DNA of 64,000 bases, taken from contig CAWCOY010000003.1 of the NCBI GenBank assembly GCA_963797265.1, positions 372,001 to 436,000 on the forward strand, written 5' to 3'. The notes beneath the pieces are model-generated. The model saw nothing but the letters and a program-made list of their open reading frames with translations. It made no database searches and had not been told where the DNA came from. Below, piece by piece: positions 18,411 to 27,003 of the stretch (position 1 is the first letter of the stretch; each line of letters starts with the position of its first letter). This DNA is from DASUPK01 sp963797265 (GTDB lineage Bacteria > Actinomycetota > Thermoleophilia > Solirubrobacterales > 70-9). The position numbers and the translations under genes were made by a program.

Positions 18411-18780
18411 ACGGACCTCCTCTTCCATGGAAACCGGTCTTGCCCCATCCTCATGGACCGTGGCGGACTGCGTCAAGCTCGTTTCGCCCCGGGGCCGCCA
18501 GCGGCGCTACCGGCGCTGTCCCGGCGACAATGTTGCCGGTAGTGCGGGCGGTCGGCGGTAGCCCGACACACTTCGACGTCTAAAGGGAAAGTCTGACTAA
18601 CGCCCTAGCTCCCCAGGTATCGGGTCGGGGAGACGAGGAGTAGCCGTGCGGGTCCGCAGCGCCGCCGCTCGATTGCGCGAAGAGGGAGAAGCCTCTCTGA
18701 GTTCATAAGGGTCGCGGCAGAGGCGCTTCCGTCAACCGGGGACGCGCCGCGTAAGGCGGCCGGCGCATCACACTCCGCAC
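18411..18780. other. Intergenic region between divergent methyltransferase genes
   Basis: 370 nt that must contain the promoters of the minus-strand methyltransferase and the plus-strand LCM-like gene. Apart from the GAGGAGG ribosome site at its left end I see no convincing operator, RNA or coding fragment. Confidence 0.4.
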
Positions 18781-19641
18781 ATGGCGAATCCTCTGACCAT
18801 CAGTCGCAGCTCGGAGTCGATCAGTCCGACCGCGCACTACACGGGTCACGTCTGGGTCCGGAACGGGCTCTCGCATCCGGAACTCGCAACCTGGGAGGGC
18901 CGGGTGCTCTTCGAGGCGCTGCAGCCCGCAATGGTGGCCAGCCGCCTCGTGGGAGGCCCGACCCTTGAGGGGCCGCTTCTCGCCCGACATCGGGTGATCG
19001 ACGACCTGCTCGGCCGGGCGATCGAGGACGGCGGGATAAGCCAGGTGATCGAGCCGGCGTGTGGGATGGCGCCGCGCGGCTGGCGCTTCACCGAACGCTA
19101 CGGCGACGCGCTCACCTACGTCGAGGCGGACCTTCCGGCGATGGCCTAGCGCAAGCGGCGTGCCTTGTCGAGCATGGGCTCGCTGAGCGATCGCCATCGC
19201 GTGGCCGAGGTCGACGTCCTGAGCGAGAGCGGGCCGAACAGCCTCGATGCCATCGCCGCAACACTCGACCCGGCTGGGGGTGCCGCGATTGTGACCGAGG
19301 GGCTCTTGACCTACTACGACCAGCCCCAGGTCGTTGCCATGTGGCGCCGTTTCGCTCGCACGATCGACCGATTCGACCGGGGTTGCTACCTCGCCGACAT
19401 CCGCCCCTCCGACCGCAACCGGGGAGCGATCGAGAGGGGCTTCGGCGTCCTGCTCTCCGGTTTCGTCGAGGGCGCCGTCCACTCCCACTTCACGGGCGAG
19501 CCCGAAGCGGCCGCCGCGCTATGCGAAGCGGGGTTCGACCGGGCACGGCTTCATTCATGCTCGGAGCACCCCGCCGCGGGTGGCCACCGTCGCGACCCGG
19601 GAGCGGCCACGGTCGACATCCTCGAGGCCACGAAGCACTGA
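18781..19641 (+). pseudogene. LCM-like SAM methyltransferase interrupted by in-frame TAG
   Basis: The reading frame stays the same across the whole span. It starts MANPLTISRSSESISPTAHY, contains the SAM-site remnant VIEPACGMAPRGWRF, reaches LPAMA and stops at TAG 19147-19149. It then continues RKRRALSSMGSLSDRHRVAE and keeps the family's EGLLTYYD motif to the natural stop at 19641. The family is the leucine carboxyl methyltransferase/PPM-like group, often acting on small molecules. One substitution explains the stop, so this is a nonsense pseudogene or a base-call error. If translated in two parts, the second could restart at Met 19174. Confidence 0.7.
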
Positions 19642-19740
19642 CCCGGGCACGCGGTCGTGCCCCCGACTGGCGCAGCTGAAAGAACCTCTTCCAACTGCTC
19701 ACTTCTGCTTCGTGCGAAACGCAGCGCTGTGTACGGTCAG

Positions 19741-19764
19741 TGCTCCCATTCGCGGAAGGGAGCA
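19741..19764 (+). terminator. Short inverted repeat, possible terminator
   Basis: TGCTCCC at 19741-19747 and GGGAGCA at 19758-19764 form a 7-bp stem with a 10-nt loop downstream of the interrupted methyltransferase. There is no T-tract after it, so termination is only a possibility; it could equally be an IS-end structure. Confidence 0.3.
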
Positions 19765-19798
19765 CCGCACGGGATGACTCCGTTAGTGACCCTCCGCA

Positions 19799-19818
19799 GG
19801 CGAGGGCCAGAGTCGAAC
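19799..19818 (-). repeat. Truncated tRNA-Phe 3'-end remnant next to the IS110 remnant
   Basis: Twenty nt match the acceptor/T-arm end of the tRNA-Phe fragments (GGCGAGGGCCAGAGTCGAAC), mostly the R1/R3 type. The match stops abruptly, and IS110-like coding sequence begins just after. It suggests another junction that was cut by an IS110-family event. Confidence 0.5.
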
Positions 19819-20603
19819 GACGTCGCTCCGCTCGCCTGCAAGATCGGCAAGGTCGACGCCAGGGTCCTGGCGGAGCTTCGCCGCCGCGATCTGGTCCCCG
19901 AGCTCTGGCTGCCGAGCCCCGAGGACCGGGCGCTTCGCGAGCGGCTGCGACGGAGGGCCCACCTGGTGAAGCTGAGAACCTCGGCGCGCAACCGAATCTT
20001 CGGCCTGCTCACCCAGTCCGGGCTCAGGCTGAGCTACACGCGGCTCTCAAAGCCCGACGGGATCGAGCTGCTGGAGCGCCGCGGGGTGCCGGCGGTCTGG
20101 CGGGCCTCGATCTCAGAGCTGCTTGAGCTGGCCGCCGAGATGGACCGCCGCATCGACCCGATCGACCGCGAGCTCCGCCCGCTGGCTCGCAAGGACGAGC
20201 GGGTGAAGCTCCTGGAGACGATGCCGGGGATCGGACCGCTGCTCGGCCTCACCATCGCCGCCGAGATCGGCGAGGTCTCGCGCTTCTCATCGCCGCGCAA
20301 GCTGATCGGCTATGCCGGCCTCGCTCCTCGGATCAGCCAGTCGGGCGAGCGCTCCTCGACCGGAGCGCTCTCCAAGGCCGCTCGCGGACGCTCCGCTGGG
20401 CGGCGGTCGAGGCTGCCAACCAGGCCTGGCGGCCGCAGAACCCCTGGCACGAGCACTACCTGCGGATCGCCGCCCGCCACGGCAAGAACCCGGCGAAGTC
20501 GGCCGTCGCCCGAAAGCTCCTGATCGCGGCCTGGCACATGCTCTCCCGCCGCGAGCCATTCAAGCCCGCCCCGGCGAGCTCCTCCCGCTTTCTGACCGCC
20601 TGA
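19819..20603 (+). mobile_element. IS110-family transposase remnant, 5'-truncated and frameshifted
   Basis: The coding part starts within the RuvC-like half at KVDARVLAELRRRDLVPELW, so the first catalytic Asp region is missing. It continues through RNRIFGLLTQ to the Transposase_20 domain (LLETMPGIGPLLGLTIAAEI, RKLIGYAGLAPRISQSGERS). Near 20380 the frame changes from 1 to 3, where LRWAAVEAANQAWR and NPWHEHYLRIA follow to the TGA at 20603. IS110 elements use a DEDD transposase with a bridge RNA; the 5' noncoding end that would hold such an RNA is absent. Inactive. Confidence 0.75.
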
Positions 20604-20839
20604 CGGTCCTGCATGGAATTGAGCGGCCGAGGCAGCTCCCAGGAACGATCTGCGCCACGAGCGCCGAAAGAGAAATGAGCACACCTCAACCACCAGCTGG
20701 GAGCGGCTCGACGACAACAGCTACGCCGGGACGCTCACCCCCTTGAATGCGGGGTGCTCTTCAAAGAGAAAGCGGCGCTCTTCGACCTGGCGCTGCTTCT
20801 CGCGTGCGGGAGGCGCCCCACGCAGGAAATCTCGCCGTA

Positions 20840-21457
20840 TCAGCTCCGCGTGGGCTCGGCCGGAACCACTTCGTCAAATGAGGGGAGCGGCTCGATTAGC
20901 GGGCTGAGCGCCGCGGCGGCTTCCTCCACCGTCAGGACGTCGGCCGGATCGAGCTTGATGAACTCGTGCCGGGACTGGTCCACCTCCCAGACGTCCTCCC
21001 CGACCAGCCGGCCCTGGTCGTCATAGGGCCAGATCATGTACGTGTAGGCCCTGGAGAGGTAGGTCGCATCCTCGTCGGCGTCGATCCCGGCCGCGGCAAG
21101 CAGCTTGCCGGGCGCCTGCTGCATCAGAAACGATGAGGAGACAATCATGTGGTCGCCGACCGCGAGCTTCTCCTCCTCGGCGTAGAACACGCACTGATCG
21201 GTTTCGGTCCACTCCCGATAGACGGCCTCGACCGCCTCCCTGCCGTCCAGCGTCAGCTTCATTCCGAGCACGTCGAAGTGGTAGACCGGTTGCGCGACGG
21301 TCATAGCGGGCTCGAAGATCTCCTTGTAGCGCCCCGCCATCTCGAGGTTGCGGTGACGATCGTATGCCTGGAGCAGGAACCGATGCCTCGGGTTCTCGGT
21401 CACCTCCAGCAGGTCTCGCACAGCCGAGTTCGTCTGAGTGATGTCGTATTTGCCCAT
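20840..21457 (-). CDS. SnoaL/NTF2-fold family protein
   Basis: 205 residues from ATG 21457 with AGGAGGAGG directly upstream; the frame is open beyond. It has the NTF2-like beginning (FLLQAYDRHRNLEMAGRYKEIFEPAM), then VYHFDVLGMKLTLDGREAVEA, and a long C-terminal extension. SnoaL-like domains act as polyketide cyclases, hydrolases or binding cups. No catalytic residue can be assigned with confidence. It is the last gene of unit A before tRNA fragment R2. Confidence 0.6.
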   Translation of the reverse strand: MGKYDITQTNSAVRDLLEVTENPRHRFLLQAYDRHRNLEMAGRYKEIFEPAMTVAQPVYHFDVLGMKLTLDGREAVEAVYREWTETDQCVFYAEEEKLAVGDHMIVSSSFLMQQAPGKLLAAAGIDADEDATYLSRAYTYMIWPYDDQGRLVGEDVWEVDQSRHEFIKLDPADVLTVEEAAAALSPLIEPLPSFDEVVPAEPTRS

Positions 21458-21738
21458 GTCTCCTCCTCCTTCGCTGTTAACCGTATTCCTCGCTCGGCTC
21501 GCGGCACAAGTCCAGACGGACGAAGTTCCGCCGGCACGGATGGTCCGGCCAGGAGGCTCTCGCATCACGAATCTGCGTTTTCCATCAGCGCGGCCCCGCC
21601 GCATCGATCGCTTCGCTTCTCCATTCGCGCGTGACGCGAGCGACGGTCAGCTCTTCGAATTCAAGGCACCACGATTCCGACTCGTGGTGCGTTTGTTGGA
21701 GATGGGACGCCAGAAACTGCTGGCTTTGCAGGGATTTA

Positions 21739-21912
21739 TGGCGAGGGGCGGAGTCGAACCGCCGACACCACGATTTTCAGTCAAGGAACGGGAAGCCTTG
21801 ATTTGGCCGTGGTTGCAGGGACTTTCCTGATCGCGTCGATTGGCGGGTTGCCCGTTGGTTTCCGGCGGATTCCCGTGGATTTTGGGTCATGAGGGCTCGC
21901 TCGTGACCAGAT
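21739..21912 (-). repeat. tRNA-Phe 3' fragment R2 with conserved arm and hairpin
   Basis: 44 nt (21782-21739, minus) identical in type to the intact tRNA-Phe 3' half, including the GGCGG/CCGCC T-stem. The arm up to hairpin 1 at 21885-21908 (GGTCATGAG-6 nt-CTCGTGACC) matches R1, R3 and R4. Below the fragment, TTGCAGGGATTTA matches the sequence below the intact tRNA. Hairpin 2 is not present here. Confidence 0.75.
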
Positions 21913-22002
21913 AGAAGCTGGGGATCGCGGCCCGCCTGGCCCGGGTTGAACGGTGCAGGATCTTGGGAAAGACGTCGTTCCGTTCGCCTCGCCAGGCGAG
22001 GC

Positions 22003-22175
22003 TCACTCGTCATGACCCTCCGCGCTCGCCGCGGCCAGGGCCCGCTTGCGTTCACGGTGATCCTCGATCCATCTGATCCGTCCGCCGTCGATCGCGCACG
22101 TGTGGTAGATCGGCCCGCTGATCTCGACCCCGGCCACCTCGCGCAGGTCCGGTCCGGACCCGTATCGCAGTTCTA
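22003..22175 (-). pseudogene. C-terminal fragment of a SnoaL-like protein
   Basis: Minus-strand reading gives a tail of the type GVEISGPIYHTCAIDGGRI followed by RWIEDHRERKRALAAA and a stop at 22003. This is the last strand and helix of a SnoaL-like fold. The N-terminal part is missing: the frame runs into the response-regulator gene without homology. It sits between R2 and the two-component operon and is probably left over from an earlier rearrangement. Confidence 0.45.
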
Positions 22176-22183
22176 GCCCCTGT

Positions 22184-22789
22184 CTAGAGCCACCCGCGCC
22201 GGCGCGCAGCCTGCCACGCCTCGACCCGGTTGCGGGCGCCGGTCTTCCCGATCGCGGAGGAGAGATAGTTGCGGACCGTTCCCTCCGAAAGGTGAAGGCG
22301 CGCGGCGATCTCGGCGATCGGCGAGCCATCCGCGCTCGCGGAGAGCACCTCGCTCTCGCGGGCGGTGAAGGGGCTCTCCCCCTCGGCCAGCGCGGCCGCG
22401 GCCAGCTCGGGATCGACCACCCGCTCCCCGCCGGCGGCGCGGCGGATCGCGTTCGCGAGCCGCTCCGCGGGGGCATCCTTGACCAGGAAGCCAGCCGCCC
22501 CAGCTTCCATGGCGCGTCGCAGATAGACGGGGCGTTCGAAGGTGGTGAGGATTAGCGGCGTGCAGCCGGGGAGCTCGCGCCGCAGAGCGGCGGCGGCGTC
22601 GATCCCGTCCATGTTCGGCATCTCGATGTCGAGCAGGGCGACGTCGGGCCGGGCCTGGCGGGCCGCGGCAACAACCTCGTCGCCCGCCGATACCTGCGCG
22701 ACAACCTCCAGGTCTGGCTCGAAGTCGAGCAGCGCGGCGAGCGCGCCTCGCACCATGCCCTGATCCTCCGCGATCAGGATGCGGATCAT
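22184..22789 (-). CDS. NarL/LuxR-type response regulator (DesR-like)
   Basis: 201 residues. Receiver domain with acidic pocket (AEDQ), phospho-acceptor Asp about 54 (LLDIEMP) and the conserved Lys in GFLVKDAP. The C-terminal LuxR helix-turn-helix is FTARESEVLSASADG through LHLSEGTVRNYLSSAIGK. Its ATG overlaps the TGA of the kinase gene (ATGA), so the pair is translationally coupled. The likely target is the ABC exporter in the same operon, as in DesKR-like systems. Confidence 0.9.
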   Translation of the reverse strand: MIRILIAEDQGMVRGALAALLDFEPDLEVVAQVSAGDEVVAAARQARPDVALLDIEMPNMDGIDAAAALRRELPGCTPLILTTFERPVYLRRAMEAGAAGFLVKDAPAERLANAIRRAAGGERVVDPELAAAALAEGESPFTARESEVLSASADGSPIAEIAARLHLSEGTVRNYLSSAIGKTGARNRVEAWQAARRRGWL

Positions 22790-23967
22790 CGCCTTGGTGC
22801 GACCGGCTCGGGCGCACCGTTGGGCGACGCCGATGGTGACGCTGCGATCGGCACCCGGACAACAAGCCGAAAGCCGCCGCCCTCCACCGGCCCCGCTTCG
22901 AGAGTGCCCCCGGCCTCCGCCATCCGCTCGGTGAGCCCGCGCAGGCCGCTTCCCTCGTCCCCTCCGCCGGCGGCGCCTTCCCCGTCGTCGCGCACCTCGA
23001 GCTCGGCGCCACCGCCGACGCGGCGCAAGGCGATCACGCAGCGGCTGGCGCCACTGTGACGGATCACGTTGGTGGCTCCCTCGCGGACGGCGAACCCGAG
23101 GAGACTCTCCACACTCACCGGCAGGGGGCCGATCGTCCGCGCCTCCACGTCGATCTCGGCCGCCTCCAGCGCTTTCCTCACCCGCTCGAGCTCCGAGGCA
23201 AGGCTCGTGCTCCGCAGCCCGCGCACGGCCGCGCGCGCCTCCTGCAGCGATGTCCGCGCAACCGACTCGATGTCGCGCACCTCGCGCTCGGCTGCAGCCG
23301 GATCGTGGCCCAGGAGCCGGCGCGCCAGCTCGCTCTTCAGCGTGATCAGCGACAGGTTGTGACCGAGTAGGTCGTGTAGGTCGCGCGACAGTCGCAGCCG
23401 CTCCTCGTTGGTGGCGAGCTCGGCGACCTGGGCTCGCGCAAGCTCAAGCTCCCGAACGAGCTCCATCAGTCTCCGTACCGCGACGAGGATCAGGCCGAAC
23501 GCCACGACCTGCACCGCGACGCCGAGCTCCCCCGTGATCGCCACGGCGATCGCCGCCGCGGCCGCCACCCCAGGCAGCGCCAGGCGGGCCGGGAGCACGA
23601 GCCCGACGGCGATCGCCAGATAGACGAGCAGCCCAAGCCACTCGTCGCCGAACGCGATCGAGAGTCCGACCGCGAGCCCCGCGAGTGAGAGGAGCAGGAG
23701 CGAGCCTTCCGTTCGGCGGTCGGTTGAGGTCGACGGGAGGATCCAGAACAGGCGCAGGTAGAGCGCGGCGAACGCAGCCAGGCCAGCGGCCGCCACGACC
23801 TCGGAGCCTCCCGAGAGCCGCCCGCTCAATAGATCGCCGACCGGGAAGGCGAGGAAGACGAGCGCAGTCGCCATGCACAGCAGCCGGCCCTTCGGGTCGC
23901 TGTGGGCTCCGAAGAAGGCAAACCAGTAATCATGCGCCGGCCGCCGGGGCTCGGTCACGCCACTCAC
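22786..23967 (-). CDS. Sensor histidine kinase, HisKA_3 type (DesK-like)
   Basis: About 393 residues from GTG 23967, 11 nt after the permease stop (GTG 23958 is an alternative). Five or six hydrophobic helices precede the HisKA_3 dimerisation helix with phospho-His in RLSRDLHDLLGHNLSLI. The HATPase domain has the N box (EGATNVIRHS) and G box (VRDDGEGA, GSGLRGLTERM). It should autophosphorylate in response to a membrane or ligand signal and pass phosphate to the adjacent regulator. Confidence 0.88.
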   Translation of the reverse strand: MSGVTEPRRPAHDYWFAFFGAHSDPKGRLLCMATALVFLAFPVGDLLSGRLSGGSEVVAAAGLAAFAALYLRLFWILPSTSTDRRTEGSLLLLSLAGLAVGLSIAFGDEWLGLLVYLAIAVGLVLPARLALPGVAAAAAIAVAITGELGVAVQVVAFGLILVAVRRLMELVRELELARAQVAELATNEERLRLSRDLHDLLGHNLSLITLKSELARRLLGHDPAAAEREVRDIESVARTSLQEARAAVRGLRSTSLASELERVRKALEAAEIDVEARTIGPLPVSVESLLGFAVREGATNVIRHSGASRCVIALRRVGGGAELEVRDDGEGAAGGGDEGSGLRGLTERMAEAGGTLEAGPVEGGGFRLVVRVPIAASPSASPNGAPEPVAPRR

Positions 23968-23977
23968 CGTAGCGCGC

Positions 23978-24715
23978 TCAGCGAGGCCCAAGCCGTCGCC
24001 AGGCGAGCGCAGCAAGCGCGCCGAGGGCGAGGGTCCAGGCGAGCACGACCGCGATCACCGAGGCCGGAACAGGATCTCCCCGCGCCGCTGCCCAGCCGAG
24101 CTCGGCGGCGGCGTTCGCGGGCATCCCGTGGGCGATCGCCTCAAGCGGGGCCGGCAGGTCGGACGGCGAGGTGAACATCCCACCGAGCGCCCAGAGCACG
24201 ATCAGCGCGGCGCTGGCCGCGCTCTGCGCCGGCTCGGCGTTCCGTACCGTGACCCCGATCAGCACCCCCAGCGCCGCGAACGGCGCCGTCGCGATCCAGA
24301 GCAGAAGTGTCAGCTCCACCCACCGGTCCCAGGAGAGCGCGACGCCCTGGGAAGCGGCGGCGGCGATGTCGACCAGCGCGATCGCCGGCAGCGCGTAAGC
24401 CAGCGCCGCACCGATCTTGCCGGCAACCGCGATCCAGGCCGGGAGCGGGGTGACGCGCAGCTGACGCAGCCAGCCGGTGGCTCGCTCCTTCGCGAGCGCC
24501 GGGGCCGTCGAGTAGACGCCTGCCGCGAGTGCCCCGAAGACGGCGAAGATGACCGTCGCCGTGGTGTCCGACGGCAGCCCCTCGGAGATGGAGTCACCGC
24601 GCCCGAACACGGCCCGGAAGAACACGTACATCCCCGCCGGAAGGCCGAGCCTCCAGGCGAGCGCGTCTCGGTTCCGGAACTGGCGAACGATCTCCAGTCG
24701 CAGGTAGGCGGTCAT
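23978..24715 (-). CDS. ABC-2 type transporter permease
   Basis: 245 residues with six hydrophobic helices. The pattern of an ABC-2 membrane subunit is kept: an amphipathic head (LRLEIVRQFRNRDALAWRL), and the polar loop ALAKERATGWLRQLRVTPLP after helix 2. Its start overlaps the ATPase stop by 4 nt (ATGA). With the ATPase it forms an exporter; the two-component pair downstream suggests drug, peptide or lipid efflux. Confidence 0.85.
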   Translation of the reverse strand: MTAYLRLEIVRQFRNRDALAWRLGLPAGMYVFFRAVFGRGDSISEGLPSDTTATVIFAVFGALAAGVYSTAPALAKERATGWLRQLRVTPLPAWIAVAGKIGAALAYALPAIALVDIAAAASQGVALSWDRWVELTLLLWIATAPFAALGVLIGVTVRNAEPAQSAASAALIVLWALGGMFTSPSDLPAPLEAIAHGMPANAAAELGWAAARGDPVPASVIAVVLAWTLALGALAALAWRRLGPR

Positions 24716-25611
24716 CCGCGATCCTCCTCTGTGGTCAGGGCCAAGAAAGCGTCCTCGAGCCCGGGAGCGGTCACCTCGAGACCCTCGATCTGCGTCACCC
24801 GCTCGAGCAGGGCGCGGGCGGCGCGCTCGGGGTTTCGGGTGCGTAGGGTGACGCGACCACGTTCGAGCTCGACCTCTTCGACCGAGGGGAGGATCTGGAG
24901 GAGCTCGATCGGGGTGCCGTTCGCCCGGAAGCTGACGGTGCCGGCGCCGCTGGCGATCTGCTTGACCTCGTCCGGCGACCCGCCGGCGACCAGCCGGCCG
25001 CTTGCCATCACCACGACTCGATCGGCTACTTCCTCCGCCTCCTCGAGACGGTGTGTGGCGAAGAGCAGGGAGCGACCAGCCGAGACGTACTCTCCGGCGG
25101 CCGACCAGAACGAGCGTCGGGTAACGACGTCCATCGCTGCTGTCGGCTCATCGATCACGAGGAGCTCCGGGCCGCCCGCGAGCGCGATGGCGAGCCGGAC
25201 TCGCTGGCGCTGGCCGCTGGAGAGCCGCTCGACACGACGGTCGGCGATCTCCTCGACGTCTCCGAGGTGCAGCGCGTCCGCGAGGCGCAGAGGACGTGGA
25301 TACAGGCCGCGAACCAGGTCGACGAGCTCTGCGACCCGCGCTCCGGGCGGGAGGTCTCCCTCCTGCAGCATGGCCCCTGCGCGACCTTCCGCGATTGCGT
25401 CGACGGGGGAACCGCCGAATACCCTGACCCGCCCCGCGTCGGGGCGCTGCAGGCCGAGGATCAACTCCACGGCGGTCGTCTTGCCCGCCCCGTTCGGTCC
25501 GAGCAGAGCCACCGTCTCGCCCGGGCCGAGCGTCAGGCTCAGGTCCTCGACCGCGGTGACGTCCGCGAAGCGCCGGGTGACGCCGGAAAGGCTGAGGATC
25601 GAATCTCTCAT
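24712..25611 (-). CDS. ABC transporter ATP-binding protein
   Basis: 299 residues from ATG 25611, which shares TGATG with the upstream cyclase gene. Walker A is GPNGAGKTT, the signature is LSSGQRQRVRLA, Walker B is LLVIDEPTAAMD and the switch His lies in FATHRLEEAEE. The C-terminal 80 residues form the usual drug-exporter accessory domain. Pairs with the permease that follows. Confidence 0.92.
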   Translation of the reverse strand: MRDSILSLSGVTRRFADVTAVEDLSLTLGPGETVALLGPNGAGKTTAVELILGLQRPDAGRVRVFGGSPVDAIAEGRAGAMLQEGDLPPGARVAELVDLVRGLYPRPLRLADALHLGDVEEIADRRVERLSSGQRQRVRLAIALAGGPELLVIDEPTAAMDVVTRRSFWSAAGEYVSAGRSLLFATHRLEEAEEVADRVVVMASGRLVAGGSPDEVKQIASGAGTVSFRANGTPIELLQILPSVEEVELERGRVTLRTRNPERAARALLERVTQIEGLEVTAPGLEDAFLALTTEEDRG

Positions 25612-26126
25612 CACCACGGTGGGCCGAAGATGGAGATCAAGGCGAGCGCCGCTCCGGTCCCGACGCAGACCGCGGCCCCAGCGAGGGAATGTCCCCAAAT
25701 CGTGTTCCACTCCGGCTCGCTGCCGTCCTGGTCGAGCCCGAGCTGGCGCATCCTGGTCGGGTTGTCCTCGTGGGCGGCGAGCGCGGCGGCCAGCTTCCAG
25801 CCCTCGACCCTGAAGGCGTAGATCTCGTCGACGCTCTCGAAGCGCTGTCCGCTCGGCGGAGTGCCCCGCCACTCCCCCCGCTGCGTGCCCGAGCACTTGA
25901 CATGGCCGACCACCTCCTCGCCCTCCGTGACCACCTCACGAACCTCCATCCGGAAGTCCGGGAAGGCGGCGCGGAACGGGCCGATCCAACTGCGCGCCTG
26001 CTCGGCGAGCGGACCATCCATGACCTCCTCCAGGGCGCCGAGCTCACCGGCGTTGACGATCTCGATCAGCCGCCGGACGAGCGCCTCGTTCCTTTCGGCT
26101 TGCGTTGTCCTCCGAGCGCGCCGCAT
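25611..26126 (-). CDS. SnoaL-like polyketide cyclase/ester cyclase family protein
   Basis: 171 residues. Helical head NEALVRRLIEIVNAGELGALEEVM, then GPFRAAFPDFRMEVREVVTEGEEVVGHVKCSGTQ cut into strands, and the family motif GTPPSGQRFESVDEIYAFRV. The last 30 residues form a hydrophobic helix (LAGAAVCVGTGAALALISIF), so the protein may be tail-anchored, which is unusual for this family. Coupled to the membrane gene upstream (2-nt gap) and to the ABC ATPase downstream. Confidence 0.75.
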   Translation of the reverse strand: MRRARRTTQAERNEALVRRLIEIVNAGELGALEEVMDGPLAEQARSWIGPFRAAFPDFRMEVREVVTEGEEVVGHVKCSGTQRGEWRGTPPSGQRFESVDEIYAFRVEGWKLAAALAAHEDNPTRMRQLGLDQDGSEPEWNTIWGHSLAGAAVCVGTGAALALISIFGPPW

Positions 26127-26128
26127 GG

Positions 26129-26698
26129 TCAAACCCGATCCGATGCCCGGTGCGACGCCGGGCGCCCGAGCCGCGCCTCGATTTCGTCGATCGGTGTCAG
26201 CGTGGGGCAGCCGACCTGATCGTCGCGTCCCAGGATCACGTTCGGCAGGACCGTGGCCTCGCATCCGGCCTGACCGCGCCAGGCGGCGACGAGCAGCGTC
26301 GCCCCGTAAAACAGCGCCGCCGCGGAGGCCGTGTAGGGGTTGGCGAACAGGACGATGAGGACGGCGAGGTTGACAGCGGTCCCGGCCGGGCCGGTGAAGC
26401 GCAGCGGGCCAGCGGAGTAGCGTCGCGCGAAGAACCCGAAAGCCAGGCTTACCGTGGGGAAGGCGACGAGCCCGAGCAGCAGCTCATACGGCTCCAGGCC
26501 GCCGATCCAGCCGGCCGGCTGGTCGAGGTACGCGAGGGTCAGCAGCGCCAGCCCCCCAAGGATCCGCACCCCGGTCCCGATCGGGCCGATGGCGCGAGCC
26601 GCGCTCGCCTGAGTGGGCCCATTCGCACCGAGTGCCGGCTCGACGCGGTCGGCGGAGCCCATCGGCGGAGTTGACAAGTCGTGTGCGGTCATCTTCAT
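26129..26698 (-). CDS. Small integral membrane protein, unknown function
   Basis: 189 residues from ATG 26698 with GGAGG upstream. A polar head of about 40 residues is followed by four hydrophobic helices beginning GVRILGGLALLTLAYLDQP, then a polar tail containing GCEATVLPNVILGRDDQVGC with two Cys. The layout recalls DoxX-like or MauE-like proteins, but I do not recognise the family. First gene of the coupled operon of unit B. Confidence 0.65.
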   Translation of the reverse strand: MKMTAHDLSTPPMGSADRVEPALGANGPTQASAARAIGPIGTGVRILGGLALLTLAYLDQPAGWIGGLEPYELLLGLVAFPTVSLAFGFFARRYSAGPLRFTGPAGTAVNLAVLIVLFANPYTASAAALFYGATLLVAAWRGQAGCEATVLPNVILGRDDQVGCPTLTPIDEIEARLGRPASHRASDRV

Positions 26699-27003
26699 CG
26701 ACCTCCTTCATGGGTTCCTTCACTCAGGGAAACGGTAGGTCGGCACGATCTTCCGCGGTAGTGCCGAATGTCCGGACTTCGCCGTGACATTCGTCATGGG
26801 GGCTCGTGTGGCCGTGCCGTCAGCCAATCCTCCGGCTCAGGACGCCGCCGCAGCACCAATCCCGAAGGCGTGCGCGATCCAGCGGCGGCCGAGGTCGAGC
26901 CCCGCCTCGACCGAGAGCTGCGATGAGTTCCGAACCATGAGGACGTCTATAGAGACAAGCGAACTGCGAACATCGCGCAGCCGCCTATCACAACAGGGGA
27001 ACG
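26699..27003. other. Divergent intergenic region of unit B
   Basis: About 305 nt separating the unit B operon and the DHFR-family gene; both promoters must lie here. I see no clear operator, RNA or gene fragment. Longer frames crossing it on the plus strand look like chance. Confidence 0.4.

Larger units (their letters stand above)
15884..21738 (-). mobile_element. Putative integrated unit A of the tRNA-Phe tandem array
   Basis: A 5.86-kb segment bounded by tRNA-Phe 3' fragments R1 and R2 in the same orientation. Cargo: EthD pseudogene, SAM methyltransferase, nonsense-interrupted LCM-like methyltransferase, IS110 remnant (itself joined to a further tRNA fragment at 19799) and a SnoaL-like protein. 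No integrase is seen. Unit boundaries rest on the repeat positions; mobility is inference. Confidence 0.5.

Noticed and set aside
19147..19149. TAG as a pyrrolysine codon
   Set aside because: No pyl genes or supporting context in the window, and pyrrolysine is not expected in this kind of methyltransferase.
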